Notes under the pieces: model-generated | Databases searched by the model: none | The model's input: only the letters and a program-made list of their open reading frames with translations | Told to the model about the DNA's origin: nothing | Shown: piece after piece, positions 7,622 to 16,127 of the stretch | How the letters are laid out: the number at the start of each line of letters is the position of its first letter | Position numbering within the stretch: the first letter of the stretch is position 1 | Assembly (NCBI GenBank): GCA_041648305.1 | Contig: JBAZPI010000002.1 | Coordinates: 17,784 to 81,783, forward strand | Source: JABILX01 sp041648305 | GTDB lineage: Bacteria > Patescibacteriota > Gracilibacteria > UBA1369 > LOWO2-01-FULL-3 | Length of the DNA: 64,000 nt | Direction of reading: 5' to 3' | Translations under genes and position numbers: made by a program

Positions 7622-7650
7622 ATTTTAGCGAGTGTAAAGAAAATTGTCAA
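7622..7650 (-). promoter_or_regulatory. Promoter for the XRE-Panacea gene
   Basis: Minus strand: TTGACA (7650-7645), 17-bp spacer, TAAAAT (7627-7622), about 20-base leader to ATG 7593. Confidence 0.75.
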
Positions 7651-7683
7651 TGGGGGCGTAAAAAAGATTGACGGGGGGAGGGG

Positions 7684-8211
7684 TTAGAGTGTTATTAATT
7701 CCCTTAAATCTTCTGCGAATGATTTTCCCCAAAAGTATTTGTCTTTGGCTCTTAAAGTTACGCCTTTCCCTTCTTTTTTGACTCTTGGCAAATATTCTGA
7801 AAAATATTTATCAATTTGATTTTTTCTATCCGCAAAATCATCCATACCAAGTTGTCCTCGAACTCTCGTATCATAAATCGTGAAATTGTTTGGATACAGG
7901 ACGGTTAATATGGCAGTTGCCATAGGTAGTCTAAAGCGCCATTTATCCAACAATATTTTCAGTTTGTCTTTATCTGAAGTTTGCTTTGCAATATCTAATG
8001 TTAAGCGTTTGCAAATTTCATTAATATCTTTACTGCCTGATATTTTTAGTAATTTTTTCTTAATTTTGGTCTTGGACCTATTGGCCTTCCAAATAATAAT
8101 ACAAAAAAAATCGGAAGCTTTTAAAAATCCGTCTTTCTTGAACTTAAGTGGGATGTCTTCAAATAAATATTTCTCTAGGTCGTAGTATTTTGAGTAGTCT
8201 GTTTGCATCAT
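7684..8211 (-). CDS. Hypothetical protein, 175 aa, last gene of HNH operon
   Basis: I cannot assign a family with confidence. The central part (FRLPMATAILTVLYPNNFT, then IYDTRVRGQL) and the end (KDKYFWGKSFAEDLREL) look like a conserved alpha-helical family in which the YDTRV segment recalls helix-hairpin-helix glycosylase-like proteins, but this is weak. It begins one base after the stop of the HNH gene and is therefore translationally coupled to it. It sits 91 bp upstream of the Panacea antitoxin, so a toxin role is one possibility, and a DNA-processing role with the HNH nuclease is another. Confidence 0.6.
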   Translation of the reverse strand: MMQTDYSKYYDLEKYLFEDIPLKFKKDGFLKASDFFCIIIWKANRSKTKIKKKLLKISGSKDINEICKRLTLDIAKQTSDKDKLKILLDKWRFRLPMATAILTVLYPNNFTIYDTRVRGQLGMDDFADRKNQIDKYFSEYLPRVKKEGKGVTLRAKDKYFWGKSFAEDLRELITL

Positions 8212-8212
8212 A

Positions 8213-8770
8213 CTATTTATTAAATGTTCCCTCTAAACAGAATACTGTCATTTTCCCCTCTTTGCCAATCGTTTTACACAGGTTCTGCATGTTGCACTGC
8301 GGGCAAAGGACCAATTTTAAATTTTCTTTATCGGTCTCTAATGTTTCTTTTTGAGAATGCAATTCGTAAAGTAGTTTAAGGTATTTTCCTTCTGCAATTC
8401 TTGGCACGTTATCTTTCTTTTCATAACCAATCCATTCATATAAACGTTTTCCTCCTTTTGAAGAATTGCATCGTTTGCAAACCCGAATAGTATTATCTGT
8501 AATATCAGGTCCTCCGCATGAGCGAGGCAGAATATGTTCAACTGTCAGATCTCTTGCTTCTTTGCAATAGATACACTGGTTTGGTTTTTCATTTTCTTTT
8601 AACCATTCTCTCACGGTCGAAGACCACTGAATTTTCCCATCCCTCAACTCCATGAATTTCTGCATTTGAAATCCCCTGCTGTCTATACCAAAACCGGCTG
8701 ATTTTGAGATCAACTTCGCATATTGCCAGTAGATCTGATCACGAACTGTGCGGACGGCGGATGGGGGCAT
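8213..8770 (-). CDS. HNH endonuclease
   Basis: A 185-aa protein with a complete HNH motif in the middle (about residues 68-105): CIYC, then LTVEHILPRSCGGPD, TDNTIRVCKRCNSSKGGK. The two CxxC pairs bind zinc and the EHI histidine is the general base. A further CPQC pair near residue 160 suggests a second small zinc knuckle. HNH enzymes cut DNA, often as restriction or phage enzymes. It is third in a tight four-gene run (9537 to 7684) behind the Type IIG enzyme, with gaps of 1-11 bases. Confidence 0.85.
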   Translation of the reverse strand: MPPSAVRTVRDQIYWQYAKLISKSAGFGIDSRGFQMQKFMELRDGKIQWSSTVREWLKENEKPNQCIYCKEARDLTVEHILPRSCGGPDITDNTIRVCKRCNSSKGGKRLYEWIGYEKKDNVPRIAEGKYLKLLYELHSQKETLETDKENLKLVLCPQCNMQNLCKTIGKEGKMTVFCLEGTFNK

Positions 8771-8776
8771 GAGATG

Positions 8777-9148
8777 TTAGATTATTACTTTGTCTTTAAT
8801 TGCTTGATCTATTAGTTTTTTGAAATCTTTTTGCGGAATCATTGGACAGAACTGTCCCCAAGTCCATTTCCCTTTTACTCTGCCATTTTTTCCAATTATG
8901 TAATATCCAATTCTGTATTCGATGTCACCTGTCTTTAATAATTTGTGAACCGTTCCTCCGTCGATTTTGAGTCTTCTAAGTCTTTCAATTACAAAAACTT
9001 TTTCTTCTAAATTGTATTGAGGCATGAATGTCCAAGCTTCTCTTTCAAAATAATGAAAACCTTTTCGACTGATGTCTTTCATCTTGATTTGCTTTTTCTT
9101 CTTGAATTCTAAGTTTTTGCGGGCGATGAATTGGGAAGAGGTTTCCAT
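8777..9148 (-). CDS. Conserved hypothetical protein with WGQF/CPM motif, 123 aa
   Basis: I recognise only the general pattern: a basic N-terminus, then YRIGYYIIGKNGRVKGKWTW followed by GQFCPMIPQKDFKKL, which recurs in small bacterial proteins of unknown function. No catalytic motif is evident. The gene lies six bases upstream of the HNH gene and eleven bases downstream of the coiled-coil/zinc-ribbon gene, so it is expressed with them. Confidence 0.6.
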   Translation of the reverse strand: METSSQFIARKNLEFKKKKQIKMKDISRKGFHYFEREAWTFMPQYNLEEKVFVIERLRRLKIDGGTVHKLLKTGDIEYRIGYYIIGKNGRVKGKWTWGQFCPMIPQKDFKKLIDQAIKDKVII

Positions 9149-9159
9149 AGTTATTTCTT

Positions 9160-9537
9160 TTATAAATATTTTTTTGCTCCATACGAATTAGCTCTACCTG
9201 TGAAGTTTGCACTATTTTTGCATTCTGGGCATACCGCTAGATTACTTTCAATAAAAGTGGGATGTATTCTTATCAATTCTTTGTGTTTATCGAAACATCT
9301 GGAACAAAATGGTCCATCTTTCGTTTCTTTGTGCCAATAACAATTGTTTTTATAAATATATTCGTCTTTGACTTTGACTTGGTCTTTTAATTTTGCGTTT
9401 TCTTCTTTTAGTTTTTCTATTTCATTCCTCTTCTCAAATAAATCGTCGATTAAATCAAGTATTTTTTGGTATTCTTCTATTTTGCCTGCTTCCTTTAATA
9501 TTTTTGCTGCATCCTTGGCTGCATCATATATCCCCAT
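9160..9537 (-). CDS. Coiled-coil plus zinc-ribbon protein, 125 aa
   Basis: The N-terminal 60 residues form an amphipathic and then coiled-coil region (EIEKLKEENAKLKDQVKVK); the C-terminal part carries two CxxC pairs (CSRC and CPEC) forming a zinc ribbon. Proteins with this layout, including the NNCYWHKETKDGPFCSRCFD-like core, are common in phages, plasmids and genomic islands; their role is unknown. It is the first gene of the four-gene HNH operon, 62 bp downstream of the restriction-modification gene. Confidence 0.7.
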   Translation of the reverse strand: MGIYDAAKDAAKILKEAGKIEEYQKILDLIDDLFEKRNEIEKLKEENAKLKDQVKVKDEYIYKNNCYWHKETKDGPFCSRCFDKHKELIRIHPTFIESNLAVCPECKNSANFTGRANSYGAKKYL

Positions 9538-9599
9538 ATTTTTTAGGTTAGAATTTTTAGCGTTGTGTTAATTAATGCGCCGTTTTACTTATTTTTTTG

Positions 9600-12281
9600 C
9601 TATTGCTCAATTGTTTTAATTTCTTCATTCGTAAGCCCATATAATTTATAAATTGCCTCGTCAATTTCGCGGTCAAGTTTTTCAATTTCTCGCTGTAGCG
9701 AATTATGTTTGTCGGTATTGGCGGAAGTTGCTTGCAATTCCTTGTTGAGATCAAGCATTGTTTGCGCTTTCTTGGCAATTTTTTCTTGATCAGCTATTGA
9801 ACACTGCTTAATCGGCAGACTTTTCAGCATACTAATTCTTACCTGAGGAAAGATAGTTCCAGATTGTTTCACAATTGATTGATAGAAATATTTAAACAAA
9901 GTGGAATTTAGCAATGCCAAAACATATAAGGATAAATACTTTTTGTTTGTTATGTGCGTACTATGTAAAGTTTGCTCATAATAATAATTTTCGTCATCAT
10001 AAGTTGCAATTATTTTGTCTGCCGTTTTTCTTGTTAATATTTTAGGTCTTTCATAGAGTTCTTTATATCTTAACCTTAATCCAAGCCCTTTATCTCCCAC
10101 TCTAATTCCTTCCTGTTCTTTCATATATTCTTCTCTGTAATCAACATAATTATTTGAAAATGTTTTTTGATACCGGTTTATATCATTTCCAAAAAGGAGA
10201 GGTTTGCAGGATGAATTGATCTTTTCTTTGTGAAATAATAAATCTTTAATCCTGCCTGCGACAATGCCATCCCTAACCTCGGCAATTTCATCTAATTTTA
10301 CTGAATTAACATTTATTTTTGCTAACAAATCACTTGAATTGTCTCCTTGTGAAATAATAAATCTTTTTTCCGTGTCTTTTCGAAAATCACTATTATCTAT
10401 CTCGCCTACTTTCAAAACTTTACCATCTTTGTATTCATGTAAATTACATTTTTTTGTTTTTTTTGTCTTTTCGAAAATCAAAACAACGCTATTTACACTT
10501 GCAGCTGCGAATACCTTCTCTTGTGTAAATAAAATTGCTTTTATTTGTCCTTTTTCTAGAATGTATTCCCTTAATTTTTGAGATTGATTATTGGTCAAAA
10601 ATTTGTTTGGAATTATAAAACCCAAAAAACCACCTTCTTTTAGTAAATTTATTGATTTTTCTATAAAAAGCATAAACAGGTCAAATCTTCCTACTGCTGT
10701 CTGATACATTTTTTCGTAAATTCTGCGAAGATCAAAATCTATTCCTGTAATTGCAACATATGGTGGATTGCCTATAATCACATCAAAACCACCTTGATCG
10801 AAAACGTCTTTGAATTCATCCTCAAAATTAAAAGCCTTTTGCTCTCTGAAATCAGAGCCAAAATATTTTTCCAGCTTTTCTGCGTTTCCTGACACAAGCG
10901 AATTACCTGAACTTATATTGTGTTGGAGTGTTGGCAGTTTTGTTTTTCGAGATAAAACTTTTAATAAAAGGTTTAGCTGGGCAATTTCTATTGCTTGAGC
11001 ATCAAGATCAACACCAAAAATATTTTCTTTCAAAATATCGAATTTGGCAAAAAGCGAAGTTTGCGGATCTTGTTTTGTTAGAGTTTCTAAAACTTTATCG
11101 TATGCAGCTGTTAGGAAAGAACCTGAACCACAAGCAGGATCAAGAACTTTTATTTTTGCTAAATCTTTCGGCTTTGTCTTTTTCAAAACCTCACCCAAAG
11201 TTTCTTTGACGATAAATTCAACAATATATTTCGGTGTATAATAAATACCTTGTGATTTTCGTGTAGATTTCTGTTTTTCTTCGCTTTTACGACCTTGAAC
11301 ATAACCCAAATACTGCTCATACATTCCACCCAAGACATCAGCAGAAATAGCAGAAAAATCGTAGCGATAGTTGTCTCTTGTTTCGTATAATCCTTTTATG
11401 ACTTCGCTAATTGCTTTATCGCTTGCCTTCCATTCCTCGCAATAGTGGGGTGCAAAAAGTTTTGAGTTGTAATTTTCATCGAACCAGCGAAAACCGTCAG
11501 TCAGCCTTTTATAAATATTGTGTTTTTTGCCTTTCGTTTCCCATTCCCTTAGGACTGAAAGTAAGATATTTTGTTCTATTTTTCTGTCTTCGGCAGTGCG
11601 TATGAAAATAAGACGGTCAAGGATTCTTTGCACACCTTCGTCTAATTCTTCATCGGTTAAATTGTTTTGATTTTTGAAATCTTTAGTGAGTAGAACACGC
11701 CAAGACATCAAGTCTTCAAAAAGTTTTTCACCAACTTGTTTTCTTTGGGTAAGCTTACCCCACTTTTGAGCTTCTTTGTCTAATAATTTTTGTTCAAAAC
11801 TTTCTTTCGACAAAAGCCAAAGCTGATCAAAACGATCAACATAATCCTGGCACTTGATTTCAATGAAAAGATTTTGAGAAATGCTTTTTGGCGGCATTTC
11901 TGCATTAAAAATTTTTACACTTTCAAAATCCGTCAAAATCGCCCAAGTAACACTCTTGTTCCAACTATAATTGATTGCTTGTTCGGCCCATTTCCACTCG
12001 TCTAAATCAACTTTCATCGCTTTGGCTTCCAAAAACATTACCGGAATATTATTAAAGCGAAAAGCCAAATCAACTCTGTCTCCGGAGACATTTTCTTCAG
12101 TTGTTACTTCGTTGTCGGTCGTTAGGTTGCGCATATCCCAGCCCAAGAATTCAAAAAGTGGCTCGATAAATTCATTGCGGGTTTGTGCTTCGTTGTAGGT
12201 TTTTATCTTGCCTGCCTCAGCTATTCGTTGATACTTTTCAACTAGATTAGCAATCTGTTGTTTAGCTTCTTGTTTGGTCAT
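9600..12281 (-). CDS. Type IIG (Eco57I-like) restriction-modification enzyme
   Basis: A single 893-aa chain combining cleavage and methylation. The N-terminal nuclease domain shows D71 and E85-x-K87 (VDLAF...FLEAK). The methyltransferase core has the SAM-binding motif I VLDPACGSGSFL at 379-390 and the adenine-N6 catalytic motif NPPY at 505-508; GIYYTP at about 345-350 is the usual motif-X-side landmark. The C-terminal 300 residues match the TaqI-like specificity region, ending in coiled coil. It would methylate and cut at one recognised site, protecting against foreign DNA. No separate specificity subunit is present. It is probably cotranscribed with the HNH operon. Confidence 0.9.
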   Translation of the reverse strand: MTKQEAKQQIANLVEKYQRIAEAGKIKTYNEAQTRNEFIEPLFEFLGWDMRNLTTDNEVTTEENVSGDRVDLAFRFNNIPVMFLEAKAMKVDLDEWKWAEQAINYSWNKSVTWAILTDFESVKIFNAEMPPKSISQNLFIEIKCQDYVDRFDQLWLLSKESFEQKLLDKEAQKWGKLTQRKQVGEKLFEDLMSWRVLLTKDFKNQNNLTDEELDEGVQRILDRLIFIRTAEDRKIEQNILLSVLREWETKGKKHNIYKRLTDGFRWFDENYNSKLFAPHYCEEWKASDKAISEVIKGLYETRDNYRYDFSAISADVLGGMYEQYLGYVQGRKSEEKQKSTRKSQGIYYTPKYIVEFIVKETLGEVLKKTKPKDLAKIKVLDPACGSGSFLTAAYDKVLETLTKQDPQTSLFAKFDILKENIFGVDLDAQAIEIAQLNLLLKVLSRKTKLPTLQHNISSGNSLVSGNAEKLEKYFGSDFREQKAFNFEDEFKDVFDQGGFDVIIGNPPYVAITGIDFDLRRIYEKMYQTAVGRFDLFMLFIEKSINLLKEGGFLGFIIPNKFLTNNQSQKLREYILEKGQIKAILFTQEKVFAAASVNSVVLIFEKTKKTKKCNLHEYKDGKVLKVGEIDNSDFRKDTEKRFIISQGDNSSDLLAKINVNSVKLDEIAEVRDGIVAGRIKDLLFHKEKINSSCKPLLFGNDINRYQKTFSNNYVDYREEYMKEQEGIRVGDKGLGLRLRYKELYERPKILTRKTADKIIATYDDENYYYEQTLHSTHITNKKYLSLYVLALLNSTLFKYFYQSIVKQSGTIFPQVRISMLKSLPIKQCSIADQEKIAKKAQTMLDLNKELQATSANTDKHNSLQREIEKLDREIDEAIYKLYGLTNEEIKTIEQ

Positions 12282-12397
12282 GATTTTTATTTAACGATTG
12301 TTATTGTATTTCATTTCGCTTTATAAATGAATTGTTTTTGGAGCAACGATAGGGGGCGGATTAAGCACTATGTCTGTGCTCCTTATGAAAATTGAAA

Positions 12398-12616
12398 TCA
12401 TTTTTTCTTGCTATGTATTTTTCTATGCTTCGATTCAGTAACGATCATAATATTCTTTTTAGTTGTTTTCCCACCTTCCGAAACTTTTCTTGGATGGTGA
12501 GCCACTTTCCCTTCTAGTAATTTTCCGTCCTTGTAACCTTTTTGTTTTAGAACTTTTTTTAGTTTTGTTTGGGAACGCTCTTTTTTAACTTGGGCTTTTG
12601 TTGGTTTGTTTGACAT
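12398..12616 (-). CDS. Small basic hypothetical protein, 72 aa
   Basis: About a third of the residues are Lys or Arg. The end, VAHHPRKVSEGGKTTKKNIM, then ESKHRKIHSKKK, resembles the second half of an HNH motif (H-x-x...N-x...H) without the cysteine pairs, so it might be a minimal or degenerate HNH or simply a nucleic-acid-binding peptide. It lies between the restriction enzyme and the AAA-TOPRIM gene. Confidence 0.5.
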   Translation of the reverse strand: MSNKPTKAQVKKERSQTKLKKVLKQKGYKDGKLLEGKVAHHPRKVSEGGKTTKKNIMIVTESKHRKIHSKKK

Positions 12617-12692
12617 ATATTTTTATTGATTAAGAATTGGATTTTTTTCTTTTGGCGAGAGAAAGAGGTGGGATTTTGCGAGCCTAAACTCC

Positions 12693-14324
12693 TTATGCAA
12701 TTGTTTGTGCTTTTGTTTCTGCGGTTACTTTTGAAGACGGTTTAACTGCACGTTGTTTTCTGTTTTGCGTGTTTTCAAAGATAGTTTTTTTTAGTTCTGT
12801 GTACGTTTCTGTGTCTGGAGTGATTAGTTTGCCTAGTGCCGACTTAAAATCCTTTTTCTTCTTATTTTTGCTTATGTTGCATAGTTCCATCACTTTCTTG
12901 CTTTTCTTTTCTACATCCTCTGTTTTAATGTTGGTGATTTTCTTGTTGTAATCTTCTTCCTTGAGACCTCTATAGTATTTTTTAAGTATTTCAAAGTCAT
13001 ATAAGTAGTTCTCAATTTCGCGTCTTTTTAACATTCTGTGGAATGTTTTTTCTGCCAGAAATGTTGCTCTTTCATCTTCTTTAAGTTCGTCTCTATCTCT
13101 TAAGAGTAGCAACTCTGTTTCAGAAAATGCTTTGGATAGTACTGATATCGCTAGTGATGCGTTTTGTGTAACAACTCTACCGCCTCCGCTAGAAACAAAA
13201 AGGACATCGTGAAATTCTTGTTCAAAGATAGTGTTGTAAATTAGGGCATCTAATCCAGCTTCTTCTCCGGAACTTGCTGGGGTAGCTTTACCTTCGCAGT
13301 AAACGATTTTTCTGGGTGCAACGAGTTCCGCGAGATCTTCAAGTGCCGTTTTAAAAATTCGTTCCCAATTAGCTCTTGTTCTTCTCATTGGTTTGATTAT
13401 TGCCCTTTTATCAAAATTATTGTTAGAAAAATCTAGGATAATGCTATCTTCTTTCAATTGATCTTGTAATGCTCTAAGAAAACCTAAGCTATGTGTTGCA
13501 ACCCAGAGTTGGCAGTTTGGTGGAATAAGGTTTGTAATTTCAATGAGTAATTTTCTTTGTATTGCTGTGTTTAAATGAAGCTCGGGTTCATCTATGCAAA
13601 AAATTGTATCATCAAATTCTTTTGTTCTTACAATTAGGTCGATTACAATGTCCACTACTTCTTTTTCGCCAGATGATAAATTTTCATACGGAAAACCTTT
13701 TGATTTCCCTTTTTGGAAGTAGAGCTGTCCACGCCCCTCTGCGATATCTCCAAGATCTGAGATTTTAATTTTTAGTATTTTCCCAAGTATTCGATTTATT
13801 TTTCCAAGATATTGGTTGAACACATCTTTATACAAAGCTTTACTTTTTTTTGTTTCTTGCCACACTTGGTTTAGAAGTCGTTCATAGTTTTCTTGTAACC
13901 TAGCATCGATTGCTGACATTGTATGTGGTCTTTTGTTATCTTCGAGGATGTCGGGTTGTTTTCTGAGTGAATCGACGTTTAGAGTTGCTGAAAAACGGTA
14001 TGAAGATCTTATGTAAAAGCTTTTTTTGTTGAATTGGACTGTCCCGTCTGGCTTAGTAATTTTTATAGCATCATTTCTATTGTATTGATTGGAGTTTTGA
14101 GCTTCGTCTTGAGAGTAGTGATTTTTGGAGAAATAATTTGGATTTGCCTGTGCTGTATTATTCTTGTAGTTTTTGGTGATTTCTTCGAATGCGTCAAAAA
14201 CACAGCTTTTACCGCTGCCATTTGGTCCAACAAGTGCAACTATTTTTGCTGTTGATGTTCCTAGATTTACCGTTAGGTTGGTAAATCTTTTGAAATGTTT
14301 TAGGGAAATTGTAGCTATTTGCAT
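12693..14324 (-). CDS. AAA ATPase fused to TOPRIM/DUF4435-like domain
   Basis: A 543-aa protein. The N-terminal ABC/SMC-like ATPase has Walker A GPNGSGKS (33-40), the signature NLSSGE (215-220), Walker B TIFCIDEPE (240-248) and the switch histidine ATHS (276-279). The C-terminal part has VYCEGK (341-346) and LLLRDRDE (406-413), the Glu and DxD pattern of TOPRIM-type nuclease domains, followed by RREIENYL, which fits DUF4435. ATPase plus TOPRIM occurs in OLD nucleases; ATPase plus DUF4435 occurs in the PARIS anti-phage system, which also has a single-chain form. Which of the two this is cannot be decided by eye. It has its own promoter (14348-14375). Confidence 0.8.
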   Translation of the reverse strand: MQIATISLKHFKRFTNLTVNLGTSTAKIVALVGPNGSGKSCVFDAFEEITKNYKNNTAQANPNYFSKNHYSQDEAQNSNQYNRNDAIKITKPDGTVQFNKKSFYIRSSYRFSATLNVDSLRKQPDILEDNKRPHTMSAIDARLQENYERLLNQVWQETKKSKALYKDVFNQYLGKINRILGKILKIKISDLGDIAEGRGQLYFQKGKSKGFPYENLSSGEKEVVDIVIDLIVRTKEFDDTIFCIDEPELHLNTAIQRKLLIEITNLIPPNCQLWVATHSLGFLRALQDQLKEDSIILDFSNNNFDKRAIIKPMRRTRANWERIFKTALEDLAELVAPRKIVYCEGKATPASSGEEAGLDALIYNTIFEQEFHDVLFVSSGGGRVVTQNASLAISVLSKAFSETELLLLRDRDELKEDERATFLAEKTFHRMLKRREIENYLYDFEILKKYYRGLKEEDYNKKITNIKTEDVEKKSKKVMELCNISKNKKKKDFKSALGKLITPDTETYTELKKTIFENTQNRKQRAVKPSSKVTAETKAQTIA

Positions 14325-14347
14325 TTTATGTATTTCATTGCCTGGGA

Positions 14348-14375
14348 ATTATAGCAGTTTATGCTTTTTGGTAAA
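14348..14375 (-). promoter_or_regulatory. Promoter for the AAA-TOPRIM gene
   Basis: Minus strand: TTTACC (14375-14370), 16-bp spacer, TATAAT (14353-14348). Confidence 0.55.
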
Positions 14376-14652
14376 GCCCGTTTCCCCTCTATAAAAAAGA
14401 AAATCAAATTCATTTTCTCTCTAAAAAGTTGACCGAAGGGCAAAAGAGAAAAATGTATTTACGCTGGCTCATGTTTATACGAAAGTCTTATATTTTCAAC
14501 TTCCAATATCTTACTCCAGCAGGGATTTCCTCGCCTTTTTGGTGGATTAGCGCGTCTAAAACAATGAGAACCTGTCAGATTTTTCGAGGTGGTTGGATTA
14601 GAATAATTTGACTAGATTTGAACGCCTTTGATAGGGTTCAGTTGCTCGGAGT

Positions 14653-14670
14653 CCCGATACTCATATCGGG
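14653..14670. repeat. Short hairpin in gene-free stretch 14325-14739
   Basis: CCCGATA-CTCA-TATCGGG, a perfect 7-bp stem. The 415-bp gap has no supportable gene; it holds this hairpin, a larger one at 14692-14736, and the promoter at 14348-14375. Confidence 0.6.
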
Positions 14671-14691
14671 ATACTCTGCGCCCCGAAGAAG

Positions 14692-14736
14692 AGTTAAGTA
14701 TCGCAAAATACAAACTCTTTTTTGCGATCTTAACTT
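14692..14736. terminator. Long hairpin downstream of the DUF4143 gene
   Basis: Arms AGTTAAG-ATCGCAAAA and TTTTGCGATCTTAACT pair over about 16 bp with one bulged base. It begins just past the stop codon at 14740 and carries A/T tracts on both sides of the loop, so it could end transcription. Confidence 0.55.
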
Positions 14737-14739
14737 GGT

Positions 14740-15879
14740 TCATGCCCCAGATGAGAGGAATTTTTCAAAATTCTCATTGTGGATGAGTTCGACTGTGGAC
14801 TGCTTGTAATTGTCTGTAAAGGATGATGGCGGGTGAAATTTTTGTTTTTTCCATTTGAACTCAAAAGCATGGATTTTCCCGCTTTCTTCCTCGATATAAT
14901 CCAATTCTTGCTGATTATGAGTACGCCAGAAATATTTATTAAAGTCCTTGTTCTTATTACAATTATTTTTAATTCTTTCATTGATTAAAAAATTTTCCCA
15001 AAGAGCGCCAGTGTCCTGCCTCAAATCAAGAGCGTTAAAATTATTGATTAATGCATTTCTAACACCTGTGTCCCAAAAATATATTTTTCTTAACTTTTTG
15101 AGTTCGTTTCTTATATTTCTGCTAAATGGCGACAGCCTGTGAATAATAAATGCCTGTTCCAGTATTTGGATGTAGTTTGATATTGTATTTTTATCGACAC
15201 CAACTATTTGACTCAGCTCGTTATACGAAACTTCATTGCCAATCTGCAATGCTAAAGCTTGCAACAGTTTTTCCAGCATTTCCGGATTTTGAATGTTTTG
15301 AAAGGCGAGAATGTCTTTGTATAGATAACTGCTGGTTATGTTTTTCACAATTTCTTTTTCCTCTTCTCCTGAACTTAGAACCACTTCCGGGTACATACCG
15401 TAGACAATTCTTCTTTCAAGATGACGCTTTGATTCTAAGTCTGAAGCGTAGTATTTCCTTAGTTCGTTATATGAAATCGGGTATAGATGAAATTCAAATT
15501 TTCTGCCCGTAAGCGGTTCTATAATTTTGTTTGAAAGTTCAAAAGACGATGAGCCGGTGGCCACTATCTGTAGTTCGGGGAAGTTATCAACCATCAATTT
15601 GAGTGTTAGCCCGATATTCCTAACACGCTGCGCTTCATCCAAAACAACAAGTTTATTATTCCCTAAAAAGGCTTTGATTTCCGTTGAGGTTTTATCGGTT
15701 AATGCATTCCGAATATCGAGTTCATCACAGTTTAAGTAGATGGACTGTTTGGGATATTTTTTCAGGAGATCTTTCACGAGGGTCGTTTTGCCTACCTGCC
15801 TGGCCCCGTATATGATAATAACTTTCTTTTTGAAAAGTTTGGCCTGAATTCTCTTCTCTATTTCTCTAGAAATCATCAT
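14740..15879 (-). CDS. AAA ATPase with DUF4143 domain
   Basis: A 379-aa complete member of the AAA_14/DUF4143 family. Walker A GARQVGKTT lies at about residues 25-33, Walker B LVVLDEAQR at about 76-84, then ATGSSSFEL as sensor. The C-terminal half, with LLQALALQIGNEVSYNELSQ and a winged-helix-like DKNTISNYIQILEQAFI, ends in a YIEEESGKIHAFEFKW segment that resembles a nuclease-type core. The biological role of the family is unsettled. A near-perfect 36-bp palindrome covers the promoter (15884-15919) and the -10 TATTGT lies six bases before the ATG. Confidence 0.85.
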   Translation of the reverse strand: MMISREIEKRIQAKLFKKKVIIIYGARQVGKTTLVKDLLKKYPKQSIYLNCDELDIRNALTDKTSTEIKAFLGNNKLVVLDEAQRVRNIGLTLKLMVDNFPELQIVATGSSSFELSNKIIEPLTGRKFEFHLYPISYNELRKYYASDLESKRHLERRIVYGMYPEVVLSSGEEEKEIVKNITSSYLYKDILAFQNIQNPEMLEKLLQALALQIGNEVSYNELSQIVGVDKNTISNYIQILEQAFIIHRLSPFSRNIRNELKKLRKIYFWDTGVRNALINNFNALDLRQDTGALWENFLINERIKNNCNKNKDFNKYFWRTHNQQELDYIEEESGKIHAFEFKWKKQKFHPPSSFTDNYKQSTVELIHNENFEKFLSSGA

Positions 15880-15883
15880 GTTA

Positions 15884-15919
15884 ATACAATATTAGTGAAT
15901 TGATTCACCAATATTGTAT
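15884..15919. promoter_or_regulatory. 36-bp palindromic operator over the DUF4143 promoter
   Basis: Arms of 17 bases around a TG centre with a single mismatched pair (A at 15894 against C at 15909). It contains GTGAAT-TG-ATTCAC and overlaps the putative -10 (TATTGT on the minus strand), so a dimeric repressor could act here. Confidence 0.65.
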
Positions 15920-15968
15920 CAAAATATAAATAAATAGCAAGTCTAATATTTTAGTCGGCTTAGAAATT

Positions 15969-16001
15969 GCGACAGAGGACGCCTTCGGCGTCTGCTGTCG
16001 C
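15969..16001. repeat. REP-like hairpin
   Basis: GCGACAG...GACGCC-TTC-GGCGTC...CTGTCGC folds into a long stem. The left flank TAGAAATTGCGACAG recurs at 21474, and the right flank CTGTCGCTTTGGAGC recurs as CTGTCGCTATGGAGC at the tRNA-Gly gene. Confidence 0.7.
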
Positions 16002-16003
16002 TT

Positions 16004-16119
16004 TGGAGCTGCTTATGGAACGAAGTGCGGACTGGGGTATGCAAGAGTTATGGGGTGGAGATGGCTTAGTAAAAGTACTGTGATGTAAGTTGATACCCCA
16101 CACTCTGACTCACTATATA
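16004..16119. repeat. Dispersed repeat, copy B
   Basis: Matches copy A (2691-2758) at both ends (TGGAGCTGC, GGAACGAAGTGCGGA, GGGGTATG on the left; ATACCCCAC, CTGACTCACTATATA on the right) but with about 50 bases between the palindrome arms. A weaker similarity to the right end is seen near 18464-18490. Confidence 0.6.
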
Positions 16120-16127
16120 GTCTCAGA

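Noticed and set aside
14325..14739. Possible gene remnant in the 415-bp gap
   Set aside because: Short frames on both strands lack recognisable motifs; only hairpins and a promoter could be supported.
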